Assembly (NCBI GenBank): GCA_020854975.1
Contig: JAHKLQ010000216.1
Location: 1 to 18,684, forward strand
Length of the DNA: 18,684 nucleotides
From: Methanobacterium sp.
Lineage (GTDB): Archaea; Methanobacteriota; Methanobacteria; Methanobacteriales; Methanobacteriaceae
Direction: 5' to 3'
The notes below the pieces were generated by a model. The model had not been told where the DNA came from and searched no databases. It worked only from the letters and a program-made list of their open reading frames with translations. Each line of letters opens with the position of its first letter. Position 1 is the first letter of the stretch. Positions 10,202 to 17,268 of the stretch are shown here, piece by piece. A program made the translations under genes and the position numbers.

Positions 10202-10720
10202 ATGGTAAAAAAGTATAACTTAGGGTTTCTGGGAATTTTAGTTATTGTATTAATAGGTATTGTAGTTATTAATCATTCAAGCCCCAATAATAATGATAAT
10301 AAAGTTTTCGAAAATCAATTTATAAAATTCAATTATTCATCCGATTTAAATGTAGTTGATTATTCCAATAATACCACATTGTTAGTGGTAATATATGAAG
10401 GGGATGTGGATCCGTCTAATTGGGAAATAAATGCAGTTGGGACAATACGTGTAACAAAAGATAGTCCAAAGAATATTGATTGGAATGCAAACAACATAAA
10501 AGAATTTAAAAATGTTACCATATCAGGATATAAAGCCCTAGTTGAATATGATCAACTGAATTCTGGAGCTATCATATTTCTGAACGATAGTGCCGCGATA
10601 ACTGTAATGCTGAACAGTGGATGTGATCCTTATGTAAATACTATATTAAATTCATTTGAAATTAAAAAAATACCACCTCAATTAACAATTTTAGAAAATA
10701 TACTTCAACCTCCTGTGTAA
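10202..10720 (+). CDS. Membrane-anchored extracellular protein, PsbP-related fold likely
   Basis: 172 residues: a KK-flanked N-terminal anchor (about 8-24), an Asn-rich linker (28-34) and an extracellular domain. The domain runs from FENQFIKFNYSSD to NTILNSFEIK. A small strand-rich domain that begins F.....F.YP/S and ends TILNSFKI is typical of the PsbP-related surface proteins abundant in Methanobacterium, and I assign it on that resemblance only. There is one cysteine. GAGGG lies about 7 bases before the ATG at 10202. An ATG four bases earlier hits a stop at once. A role at the cell surface is inferred from the anchor. Confidence 0.7.
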   Translation: MVKKYNLGFLGILVIVLIGIVVINHSSPNNNDNKVFENQFIKFNYSSDLNVVDYSNNTTLLVVIYEGDVDPSNWEINAVGTIRVTKDSPKNIDWNANNIKEFKNVTISGYKALVEYDQLNSGAIIFLNDSAAITVMLNSGCDPYVNTILNSFEIKKIPPQLTILENILQPPV

Positions 10721-10837
10721 ATAAACATAATGGCTTGAAGCATCAACTAATTGTAATAACTTTATCCTTCATTTTACAAATAAAATAAACATAATACTAT
10801 TCTATTAAGTGAATAATCTTAATCCCCATTCTATTTT

Positions 10838-10936
10838 ATGTTTTTGGCCGGATGCGCCTGCAACAACGACCACTCCGCAAGTTTACTCTTAACTAAAACC
10901 ACAATTGGCACCACTATCCCCCAACTGAAAAACTAG
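10838..10936 (+). other. Short open frame in the GC-rich island, possible gene remnant
   Basis: A 32-codon frame (ATG 10838, TAG 10934-10936) beginning MFLAGCACNNDHSAS and ending TIGTTIPQLKN. Its base composition is sharply higher in GC than the flanks. There is no ribosome binding site. The end loosely recalls the stretch just before the C-terminal anchor of methanobacterial surface adhesins, so it could be a scrap of such a gene, but that is speculative. Confidence 0.25.
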
Positions 10937-10998
10937 GAACTAATATTTTCTTTTCCATATCAATTGGAACTAACTGTTAAACTAGAATCGCCTCACCG

Positions 10999-11014
10999 GC
11001 AGTCGTTTGACTGC
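10999..11014. repeat. Perfect 6-bp hairpin (GCAGTC-GTTT-GACTGC)
   Basis: A perfect inverted repeat with a four-base loop in otherwise AT-rich intergenic DNA. No T-run follows on the plus strand, so it is not an obvious terminator. It could be the remains of a structured element or a mobile-element end. Function unknown. Confidence 0.5.
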
Positions 11015-11338
11015 ATTATACAACACCAAATCCTATTTAACTAACATTTCAAGCAAATTCAGCCTACAAGCTGGTCAACTTAGTTATATTAAATGTAACC
11101 TGCTTCACTACTAATTGACAAAAATTTATTTTTGAAGTTTAGGATATGTAATGGGCTGAAAACTATGTTTTATTATTGATGGAATCAACAAGATTGAAGA
11201 TATTTCACTAGAAAATAATCAAAACACAAAAATTAATTGTTATATAAATGTGTCACGTACCTAACTCGTTTTTATTATTAATATCCATAGTTCACAAATA
11301 CTTTATGATTTAATGCCAATTGTTTTTAATACTCCAAC

Positions 11339-11351
11339 TTTATATATAAAA
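11339..11351 (+). promoter_or_regulatory. TATA box of larB
   Basis: TTTATATATAAAA, a textbook archaeal TATA element centred near 11345. The usual spacing of about 26 bases puts the transcript start at 11370-11372, exactly at the ATG of larB, implying a leaderless or nearly leaderless messenger. Another candidate at 11240-11248 would give a leader of about 100 bases. Confidence 0.5.
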
Positions 11352-11369
11352 TTGATGAGCAAGAATAAT

Positions 11370-12137
11370 ATGAAGAAAATACTCCAAGAACTAATTAATG
11401 GCAACTTATCAGTGGAAGAAGCTGAAAAAATGCTTAAAACCATGCAAATAGCTGAATTGGAGGATTTTGCCAAGTTAGACACCGCCCGTGATATTCGCAC
11501 AGGCTTTCCCGAAGCTATTTTCGCAGAAGGTAAGAATGATCAGGAACTGGTGAAGATAATCCAGAACTGTGCAAAAAGAGGTAGAGTACTGGTAACTCGC
11601 CTGAATGAAGATAAATACAGTAAAATCAAAAATGAGTTACAATCTATTCAAAATGAAGATTTTAAAATAGAATACAATCCTAAAGCCCGCATATTACTAA
11701 TTAAAGATCAGGAAATAGAAAAGGAGGGCAAAATTGGCATCATCACTGCCGGTACTTCCGACATACCAGTGGCAGAAGAAGCCCGTATTGTGGCAGAAGA
11801 AGCAGGATGTGAAGTTTTAACCTCTTATGATGTGGGAGTAGCTGGAATCCACAGATTATTCTCCCAGATCCGAAGGATCCTAGAAGAAGAAGTAAAGGCC
11901 ATCATTGTAGTGGCAGGTATGGAAGGAGCATTACCATCAGTAGTGGCTGGACTAGTAGATATTCCAGTAATAGGAGTACCAACTTCTGTGGGTTATGGAG
12001 TGGGTACTGGAGGATTTACAGCACTTAATGCCATGTTACAATCTTGTGCTCCTGGAATTGCCGTAGTAAATATTGATAACGGATTTGGAGCCGCAGTATT
12101 TGCTGTGACTGTGGTAAAACAAGCATTAAATGATTGA
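11370..12137 (+). CDS. larB: Nickel pincer cofactor biosynthesis protein LarB
   Basis: A 255-residue LarB. In Lactiplantibacillus this enzyme carboxylates the pyridinium ring of nicotinic acid adenine dinucleotide and cleaves it to the mononucleotide that becomes the nickel-pincer cofactor of lactate racemase. The N-terminus ([22 protein letters not shown]) is the family start. The C-terminal half is a PurE-like Rossmann domain ([39 protein letters not shown]). Cys226 in [14 protein letters not shown] corresponds to the catalytic cysteine described for LarB. I chose ATG 11370 because it matches the family N-terminus; a longer frame from 11313 runs through the TATA box. Neighbouring larC or larE genes are not in this window. 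It converges with the PAP2 gene. Identification is strong; the enzyme that uses the cofactor in this organism is unknown. Confidence 0.95.
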   Translation: MKKILQELINGNLSVEEAEKMLKTMQIAELEDFAKLDTARDIRTGFPEAIFAEGKNDQELVKIIQNCAKRGRVLVTRLNEDKYSKIKNELQSIQNEDFKIEYNPKARILLIKDQEIEKEGKIGIITAGTSDIPVAEEARIVAEEAGCEVLTSYDVGVAGIHRLFSQIRRILEEEVKAIIVVAGMEGALPSVVAGLVDIPVIGVPTSVGYGVGTGGFTALNAMLQSCAPGIAVVNIDNGFGAAVFAVTVVKQALND

Positions 12138-12199
12138 TATCTCGGATCCCATTATAACATAGAATAAAAAGGAAAAATCACTTCAACAAAAAAGATCAC

Positions 12200-12964
12200 T
12201 TACAAGATCATATTGAACAGCATCAAGGTAACAAACACGAAAGCATACCATTTTTCGTTTTGAAGATTTAATCTTCCTGTTTTCAGTAACCATTCTAGTA
12301 AACTGGCTAAGATCACCATTAAAATTATGGCAAATCCTATTCCAACTAAAACGTCTGAAAGGAAATGAACACCTACAAAAATTCGACTAAGTGCCAGGTT
12401 TATGGCAAAAAAAAGCAAAAGTGATGCTAAAACTACTTTTTTCCGGCTTCTTTTAAATGTTTCATTGTTGGTTAAAAAACAAAGAATTAAGGGTAAAGTG
12501 GCTGCAAACGCCTGAAAAGCATGTCCGGAGGGGAAAGAAAGACCAGTCACATAATATAGGCTGTTAATATCGGCATAAACGGCCCATGGTCGCGGACGAG
12601 CGAAAAAATCCTTAAAAATGTCGATCATAGGATTTCCAATGGCAACGGTCATAATAGCTAAAAATATAACCAGGCGATACGGTTTTAACATGTCAATTTG
12701 GAATGATGTGAGATATAAGATTAGAAGTATCAGTAAACTAATAGGAAGCATGTAATTGGTATAACAATACCAGAAACCAGCAAAGAAAGGATTAATACGC
12801 AGAGAATTGAAACTGGCCACAACCCAGTAATCCAAACCCGGAGTAAAATAGACAATAAGAGCAACTATCCACAAAATAGCGGCGCATGAAAGTAATACTA
12901 ATTTTTTTCGGGTTCCAAACTCAAATAATTTCAGTTCGGAAGTTTTGTGGATGTTTCCATTCAT
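12200..12964 (-). CDS. PAP2-family membrane phosphatase
   Basis: About 254 residues with six hydrophobic segments and the three PAP2 phosphatase signatures in order: KDFFARPRP (KxxxxxxRP), PSGH, and [12 protein letters not shown] (SRxxxxxHxxxD). The phosphate-binding and catalytic His/Asp residues are intact, so it should be active, with the site facing the outside of the membrane. Substrates of the family are lipid phosphates such as polyprenyl diphosphates or phosphatidic acid; which one is used here cannot be told. The C-terminus has an extra hydrophobic segment ([14 protein letters not shown]). ATG 12964 is preferred over a TTG at 12973, although neither has a good ribosome binding site. 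A minus-strand TATA-like element (CTTATATA, about 13019-13026) would start a short leader. Confidence 0.93.
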   Translation of the reverse strand: MNGNIHKTSELKLFEFGTRKKLVLLSCAAILWIVALIVYFTPGLDYWVVASFNSLRINPFFAGFWYCYTNYMLPISLLILLILYLTSFQIDMLKPYRLVIFLAIMTVAIGNPMIDIFKDFFARPRPWAVYADINSLYYVTGLSFPSGHAFQAFAATLPLILCFLTNNETFKRSRKKVVLASLLLFFAINLALSRIFVGVHFLSDVLVGIGFAIILMVILASLLEWLLKTGRLNLQNEKWYAFVFVTLMLFNMIL

Positions 12965-13072
12965 TTCTATCAACTTGGTTTATCTTAAGTAATTTGAGAG
13001 TGTAATATTAAAATGAGTGTATATAAGTTAATCTTTCACTTAAGAATGCTTAATTGGGATGGATTAATTTTC

Positions 13073-13408
13073 CTATTCTACCTTATCTCCACAGTATTTT
13101 TTCCCCCACTCGCATAGGGAATCTAATATAGGGAGTACAGATTCTCCTTTAGGGGTTAGTGAGTATTCAACTTTGGGGGGTACTTCCGGATAAACCTTTC
13201 TATTGATTATATGGTCTCTTTCCAACTCTCGCAGGGTTTTTGTCAGCATTCTCTGGCTTATGTCTGGTAATTTCTTGTTTATCTCGTTAAATCTAAGTTT
13301 ACCATCTTTTAAAGAGCATAATACTAGTGATTTCCATTTACCGCCGATTTCATTAATAGCAGCTTCCACGGAGCAGATATATTCATGGTTTTTCCCGTTA
13401 CTGGTCAT
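13073..13408 (-). CDS. HxlR-family winged-helix regulator
   Basis: A complete HxlR-type regulator of 111 residues. The family hallmarks are present: [19 protein letters not shown], then [26 protein letters not shown] as the DNA-reading helices, and [23 protein letters not shown] at the end. Such proteins bind DNA as dimers. Cys12 sits at the position of the N-terminal cysteine that Bacillus YodB and HypR use to sense quinones and disulfide stress; three further cysteines (31, 99, 106) are present. It is divergent from a Cys-rich mini-gene and an FMN nitroreductase, the same pairing as yodB-yodC. The ATG at 13408 is preceded by GGGGATC. It probably represses the divergent genes and perhaps itself; redox sensing is inferred. 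Confidence 0.93.
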   Translation of the reverse strand: MTSNGKNHEYICSVEAAINEIGGKWKSLVLCSLKDGKLRFNEINKKLPDISQRMLTKTLRELERDHIINRKVYPEVPPKVEYSLTPKGESVLPILDSLCEWGKKYCGDKVE

Positions 13409-13432
13409 ATGATCCCCATCATAATTTACTAT

Positions 13433-13470
13433 ATTTAATTTAATTAAGTTCTGCGATAGTTAAATTAAAT
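13433..13470. promoter_or_regulatory. 11-bp inverted repeat in the hxlR-type gene promoter
   Basis: ATTTAATTTAA (13433-13443) and its exact reverse complement (13460-13470) are separated by 16 bases, 25-62 bases ahead of the regulator ATG. The repeat is A/T only and overlaps the probable TATA elements of the regulator, so it may be an autoregulatory site or may reflect base composition. Confidence 0.3.
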
Positions 13471-13543
13471 CATGTTCATTGGATTATGGTTACACTCAAC
13501 TTATTTTATGAAAGGACTGACTAATTAATGCTCACTCAAGGGG

Positions 13544-13567
13544 TACTAAGTATACTTTATGTAAGTA
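13544..13567. promoter_or_regulatory. HxlR-type operator candidate (TACT-N7-AGTA)
   Basis: The region contains TACTTTATGTAAGTA (13553-13567), an exact TACT-N7-AGTA inverted repeat with five-base arms, overlapping a perfect 10-bp palindrome AAGTATACTT (13548-13557). As I recall, TACT-N7-AGTA is the site reported for Bacillus HxlR-family regulators YodB and CatR. It lies 25-39 bases upstream of the TATA box of the Cys-rich mini-gene, between it and the hxlR-type gene. Confidence 0.55.
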
Positions 13568-13591
13568 TATATTATCCATGTCAGTACACAC

Positions 13592-13599
13592 TTTAAATA
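13592..13599 (+). promoter_or_regulatory. TATA box of the Cys-rich mini-gene
   Basis: TTTAAATA matches the archaeal consensus. At normal spacing transcription starts near 13621, giving a leader of about 24 bases that still contains the GAGGTGA ribosome binding site at 13634-13640. Confidence 0.5.
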
Positions 13600-13644
13600 C
13601 TATTAGTTACTTTTTTATATTGTTGAACTTATCGAGGTGAAAAA

Positions 13645-13737
13645 ATGCTAGTAAAATTTGATTTACAACATTTCTGCTGTGGACCTAAAGGCTGTGAAAT
13701 AGAAGTTGAATACGGCGAAATGATGGACGCAGAATAA
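13645..13737 (+). CDS. 30-residue Cys-rich mini-protein
   Basis: A very short gene that standard gene callers would probably miss. The ribosome binding site is perfect (GAGGTGA, 13634-13640, 4 bases before ATG 13645), a TATA box lies at the right distance, and T-runs follow the stop codon (TAA 13735-13737). The protein is acidic at its C-terminus and has three cysteines at positions 11, 12 and 17 in the stretch QHFCCGPKGCEIEVEYGE, with His9 next to them. Such a Cys3/His cluster could bind a metal or react with electrophiles. It sits between an HxlR-type regulator and a nitroreductase, downstream of a candidate HxlR operator, so I infer a role in the same stress response. I do not recognise the family. 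Confidence 0.6.
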   Translation: MLVKFDLQHFCCGPKGCEIEVEYGEMMDAE

Positions 13738-13763
13738 AACAAAATAAAAAACGCTTTTAAAAA

Positions 13764-13799
13764 ACTTTTTTTATTTTAAATATTTTTCCATTTTTTTTA
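13764..13799 (+). terminator. T-run terminator after the mini-gene
   Basis: Three T-runs of five to eight bases begin about 25 bases past the mini-gene stop, the usual archaeal intrinsic termination signal. They suggest that the mini-gene makes its own short transcript, apart from the nitroreductase. Confidence 0.5.
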
Positions 13800-13868
13800 G
13801 ATTTTCATATTTTTACAAGATTTTATTTTTACTGGTTTAAAAAATAAGACTTAAGGGGGTTAGTATAA

Positions 13869-14381
13869 ATGGATGTTTTTGAAGCAATTACTGAAAGAAA
13901 AAGTATTAGAAAATATAAGAACGTTGCAGTTGAGGCTGAAAAATTAGAAAAAATATTGGAATCAGCTCGTCTCGCACCATCTGCTGCTAACAGGCAGGAA
14001 TGGAAGTTTTTAGTAGTGAAAGATCAGGAGATCCGTGATAAACTGGTTGAAGCAGCGAACGGGCAGAAATTCGTGGGACAAGCACCAATAACTATTGTGG
14101 CATGTTCCACAGAATCTGAAAGAATTATGCCCTGTGGACAGCGCGCTTACCCTGTTGATCTATCCATTGCAGTGTCTTTCATGATACTGGAAGCCACAGA
14201 GCTTGGTCTGGGAACCTGCTGGCTAGGAGCATATGATGAAGTAAAAATCAAAGAAATCTTAAGTATTCCTGAGAATATTCGCGTACCTACCATATTTACC
14301 TTAGGATATGCCGATGAAAACCCAGCACCACGACCAAGAAAAGGTATAGATAATGTGGTGTGTTATGAAAAGTATCAATAA
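13869..14381 (+). CDS. Nitroreductase-family FMN oxidoreductase
   Basis: A 170-residue nitroreductase-fold protein, expected to bind FMN between two subunits and reduce quinones, nitro compounds or similar electrophiles with NAD(P)H. The N-terminal ERKSIRKYK is the FMN phosphate-binding signature; [16 protein letters not shown] and the [12 protein letters not shown] stretch are further family landmarks. The length is typical of the short archaeal members. The ATG at 13869 is preceded by AAGGGGG at about 9 bases. It lies 130 bases past the Cys-rich mini-gene and divergent from the HxlR-type regulator, which resembles the Bacillus yodB-yodC pair. The physiological substrate is unknown. Confidence 0.93.
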   Translation: MDVFEAITERKSIRKYKNVAVEAEKLEKILESARLAPSAANRQEWKFLVVKDQEIRDKLVEAANGQKFVGQAPITIVACSTESERIMPCGQRAYPVDLSIAVSFMILEATELGLGTCWLGAYDEVKIKEILSIPENIRVPTIFTLGYADENPAPRPRKGIDNVVCYEKYQ

Positions 14382-14387
14382 CCTTTA

Positions 14388-14399
14388 ATTTTTTTTTAT
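14388..14399. terminator. T-run between convergent genes
   Basis: A run of nine T bases just after the nitroreductase stop codon, in a 37-base gap before the end of the convergent QueG-like gene. It is expected to terminate the nitroreductase transcript. Confidence 0.5.
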
Positions 14400-14418
14400 T
14401 TACAGTGTATATGGACAT

Positions 14419-15141
14419 TTATTTATTATTTCTCCCATGAGGGCAGATATAAACACACAATCCACAAACACTCCATTTTTCACCTTCATTAAGATATTTT
14501 TCACATTTTCCCGCATCGTAACGTATTTCTCGGGGTTCATCCTCATGGAAAGCTGCACCGGTGAATGCAGAGACCGGACATATGTCCACACATTCACTAC
14601 AATTACCACACTTTTCATCCAAAGAAGTCCCAGTAACTGGGAGTGGTGCATCAGTTAGTACGGTTATCCACCGCACCCTAGGCCCTGCTTCTGGTGTTAT
14701 TAACATGCAACTTTTCCCAATCCATCCATGACCTGCTAGATGGGCTGTTAATTTATGGGAAAAAAGAGCACAGATCCTTTCATCATCATATCGTTCAGAT
14801 GCAGGTAAGGGCAGAACACGATAACCTGCATTCTGAATATAACTGCTTAAACATGACGCCAAAAGATCCAACCGACGGTTTATAACTTCATAACCATGAT
14901 GATGGTAGTTAACAGCCACCGAACGCTCTTTCCGATGGGGAAGATCATCCACAATACTGTCCATAATCCGTATACCCAGTGAAATGCCCCGGGGATAGGA
15001 AGCAACTTCATCACCCCCCTGTTCTCTGATGAAATTTTGGGCTAGTGATAGGTCTGCCACCCCATAAAAATCTACCCCTTTCCTACGAGCAATTATCCTT
15101 AAATCCTGATCTAATCGGTTTATATTCTCCTGAAGATCCAT
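14419..15141 (-). CDS. QueG-like protein with two 4Fe-4S clusters
   Basis: 240 residues. The C-terminus has two ferredoxin-like cluster motifs: Cys178, 181, 184 and 188 ([12 protein letters not shown]) and Cys213, 226, 229 and 233 ([11 protein letters not shown]). Upstream, [23 protein letters not shown] matches the GWIGK stretch of epoxyqueuosine reductase QueG (COG1600), a cobalamin-dependent enzyme related to reductive dehalogenases. It lacks the C-terminal HEAT-like part of bacterial QueG. Archaea generally make archaeosine rather than queuosine, so the true substrate is unknown. The ATG at 15141 follows GGATGAT. It starts 36 bases after the methyltransferase stop, suggesting co-transcription with that gene and the GNAT gene. 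Confidence 0.85.
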   Translation of the reverse strand: MDLQENINRLDQDLRIIARRKGVDFYGVADLSLAQNFIREQGGDEVASYPRGISLGIRIMDSIVDDLPHRKERSVAVNYHHHGYEVINRRLDLLASCLSSYIQNAGYRVLPLPASERYDDERICALFSHKLTAHLAGHGWIGKSCMLITPEAGPRVRWITVLTDAPLPVTGTSLDEKCGNCSECVDICPVSAFTGAAFHEDEPREIRYDAGKCEKYLNEGEKWSVCGLCVYICPHGRNNK

Positions 15142-15177
15142 TTAAATCATCCTTAATCCTATTTGGTCTGTGAAGCT

Positions 15178-15873
15178 CTATTTTTTACCGTAAAGCACCA
15201 CAAAATTGTAATATTTGTAATAAACATCCACATCTTGGTAACCAATTTCATCCAGCCATTTCAAGTTATCTTCCAAAGGGGCAGGATTATCCAGTTTCAT
15301 ACGGTCATATATGATCCTTTTTTCAGATTCAGATAGGGATCCTACCTCTATTTTGTCCATCCAGTTTTGCTGATATTCTTCCTCATTGGCAGGATGAGGT
15401 CCCAGAACCTGATCGGCATTAATAAAGATACCACCAGGATTCAGGTGTTCATGCACTTTATGGTACAGGAACTTTTTATCTTGGTGTTCCAGGTGATGGA
15501 TGGAGAGGGATGAAATTACAATGTCAAAAAATCCTTCAAAATCATATTTCAAATAGTCTGTGGCCACATAACTGAAATTAGGTGCATTTTCGAACCTGGC
15601 CCGGGCAATGTCCAGCATTTCTTCAGATAAATCAAGAAGAGTGAAACTGCCTTCAGGGTACCGATCATAGAGATAACTAGTTAGCAACCCAGTACCAGCA
15701 CCTAAATCAAGTACTTTTGGATAGGGCGTGTCAAATGTAGCTAAATCAGATGTTACTTGATAAAGATCCCCCATACAGGGAATAACATGCTTCCGCTGCT
15801 GGTCATATTCATCAGCTCCTCTACTGAACTTTTCCTTTAACAACTGATCAAGGCTTTTCTTCTTCAAAAACAA
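15178..15873 (-). CDS. Class I SAM-dependent methyltransferase
   Basis: 231 residues with a standard Rossmann methyltransferase core: motif [16 protein letters not shown] (about 53-67), motif [16 protein letters not shown], and the [13 protein letters not shown] strand with a HHLEHQDK segment, then [11 protein letters not shown]. This arrangement is typical of UbiE/small-molecule methyltransferases; the substrate is unknown. The start is TTG at 15873, with GGAG 4 bases upstream; a second TTG two codons on would have spacing of 10. It lies between the GNAT and QueG-like genes with gaps of about 36 bases on each side, a likely three-gene operon. Confidence 0.9.
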   Translation of the reverse strand: MFLKKKSLDQLLKEKFSRGADEYDQQRKHVIPCMGDLYQVTSDLATFDTPYPKVLDLGAGTGLLTSYLYDRYPEGSFTLLDLSEEMLDIARARFENAPNFSYVATDYLKYDFEGFFDIVISSLSIHHLEHQDKKFLYHKVHEHLNPGGIFINADQVLGPHPANEEEYQQNWMDKIEVGSLSESEKRIIYDRMKLDNPAPLEDNLKWLDEIGYQDVDVYYKYYNFVVLYGKK

Positions 15874-15909
15874 TCAACTCCTAAATATTTCCACACGATT
15901 AATCTTAAA

Positions 15910-16389
15910 TTACTTTCTATCAGGTTTAATTATTTGTTTAAGTGTTATGGACCGTGGACGAAATCCGTAACCTTCATAAAATGACAATGCTTCCTGGTTA
16001 CCCGTAGCCACCACCACTTTTCTAGTCCTGACACCTTTTTCATCCATCCACTTTAAGGAACGTTTCATTAATTCTTTACCAACGCCCAGAGATCTATACC
16101 TTTCTTCAACATAGATGGAATCAATTTCTCCCTCATTTTCAGGGGATAGGGTGGTGATACAGTATGCCACCAGAATTCTCGAGTCCTTATCCTCAACCAA
16201 AATAATCAGCATCTTTCCACCATGCGACTTCTTCAGGAGCACCTCCTTGCGCTCCTGGAAAGTGAAATTTGCATAATGTTCCTGGAAATCTGATTTTTGA
16301 TTCAGGTGATGTTCATTGAGTTTTTCCCATAAGGACTGAATTAAATCCAGAGATTCAGATCCAGTTTCAATAAACGTTAAATTTACCAT
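15910..16389 (-). CDS. GNAT-family N-acetyltransferase
   Basis: 159 residues with the GNAT fold. The acetyl-CoA pyrophosphate loop is RSLGVGKELM (motif A: R/Q-x-x-G-x-G/A), preceded by the EIDSIYVEERY strand and followed by VVVATGNQEALSFYEGYGFRPRS, the usual C-terminal half. It transfers acetyl from acetyl-CoA to an amine; the target cannot be read from sequence. The ATG at 16389 is preceded by a GGTGGG-rich ribosome binding site. It is the first gene of a leftward group with the methyltransferase and the QueG-like protein. Confidence 0.9.
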   Translation of the reverse strand: MVNLTFIETGSESLDLIQSLWEKLNEHHLNQKSDFQEHYANFTFQERKEVLLKKSHGGKMLIILVEDKDSRILVAYCITTLSPENEGEIDSIYVEERYRSLGVGKELMKRSLKWMDEKGVRTRKVVVATGNQEALSFYEGYGFRPRSITLKQIIKPDRK

Positions 16390-16474
16390 CTAACCCACCC
16401 CCAACATCATATTCCATAAATACTGATCATATTCTTCAATCCCCTCTTTTTAACATCATTTGAATACTGATCTG

Positions 16475-16500
16475 AATAAATAAATAAATAAATAAATAAT
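16475..16500. repeat. Tetranucleotide microsatellite (AATA)n
   Basis: About six uninterrupted copies of AATA between the end of the second QueG-like gene and the start of the GNAT gene. It lies within 90-115 bases upstream of the GNAT start codon, so copy-number change could alter promoter spacing. Confidence 0.85.
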
Positions 16501-16533
16501 TGATTACAATTTGATTATTTAGCTTTTTCCTGA

Positions 16534-17214
16534 TTATTTACCTTTCCCTAAGACATTAGGACATACACTTCTACATAAATGACATCTTTTTAAAACAAAC
16601 CCTCTTTCTGTTACAAAGTTCGATAAGGTTCTGCAATTTTTTTGATTAACTGTTTCACCATCCAAAGCTTTTTGAGGGCACTTATCCATACAAAGACTGC
16701 AATTTTCTCTACAAACACTAAAATCTGCTATTGGATCACTTTCCAATTTGATATCAACCAGAATCGCCCCCATCTGGATCATATTACCATATTTTTCATT
16801 TACCAGAAGTGTATTTTTTCCCATAACGCCCAAACCCGCTAAATAACCGGCATGCCGCAATGATAAAACACCTCTAGCATACTGAGTTTCAGCTTCCCAG
16901 TATTCTGACGGATCATCAGAAGGTATGGGAACTGTTTCTACCCCTGAATCTTCTAAAATCAGGCAAAATTCAACTCCTATTCTATCAACTTCCAGAGTAA
17001 CCATGTTGCTTGCGTGAGTGTATGGCACACAGCTTTCAGCTGATAAAGAACCTGCTGGAACTCTTTTGGCGAAAACTATCACAGATTCACACTTGGAATA
17101 GATGTCTAATGGACTAAATCCAGAGGGAGCATCTTGAAATCTTTCAACACTAGCGATTCCACAAAGGTCAGCACCAAGTTCGTAAGCGATATTTTTGATT
17201 GTTTTGGAATTCAT
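16534..17214 (-). CDS. Second QueG-like 4Fe-4S double-cluster protein
   Basis: 226 residues, a distant paralogue of the 14419-15141 protein. The start (MNSKTIKNIAYELGADLCGIASVERF) is the usual N-terminus of this group. AGLGVMGKNTLLVNEKYGN corresponds to the GWIGK region, here with Val-Met replacing Trp-Ile. Eight cluster cysteines follow: 168, 172, 175, 179 and 194, 211, 214, 218. The first motif has an extra residue (C-x3-C) compared with the neighbour. The function is unknown; members in anaerobes are usually called 4Fe-4S double-cluster or epoxyqueuosine-reductase-like proteins. It lies 54 bases downstream of a broken toroid-protein gene on the same strand and is probably transcribed with it. 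Confidence 0.85.
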   Translation of the reverse strand: MNSKTIKNIAYELGADLCGIASVERFQDAPSGFSPLDIYSKCESVIVFAKRVPAGSLSAESCVPYTHASNMVTLEVDRIGVEFCLILEDSGVETVPIPSDDPSEYWEAETQYARGVLSLRHAGYLAGLGVMGKNTLLVNEKYGNMIQMGAILVDIKLESDPIADFSVCRENCSLCMDKCPQKALDGETVNQKNCRTLSNFVTERGFVLKRCHLCRSVCPNVLGKGK

Positions 17215-17268
17215 GGAATCATCAATCCTACTTTTATTTTAATCAAATATCTATTATTTTCCAATTCA

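Larger units (their letters stand above)
10721..11369. other. Intergenic region with a GC-rich island and hairpin
   Basis: About 650 bases without a convincing full gene. It contains a GC-rich island (about 10845-10880) inside a 32-codon open frame, a perfect 6-bp hairpin at 10999-11014, an AT-rich tract, and a TTATATAAA element at 11240-11248 followed by the stronger TATA box of larB at 11339-11351. Nothing else is recognised. Confidence 0.5.

Noticed and set aside
11313..11369. Upstream extension of larB
   Set aside because: The added residues are encoded by the TATA box region and do not match LarB N-termini, which begin at the MKKIL-type segment.
14419..15141. Naming this gene queG outright
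   Set aside because: It lacks the bacterial C-terminal domain, and archaea generally do not make queuosine; only QueG-like can be supported.
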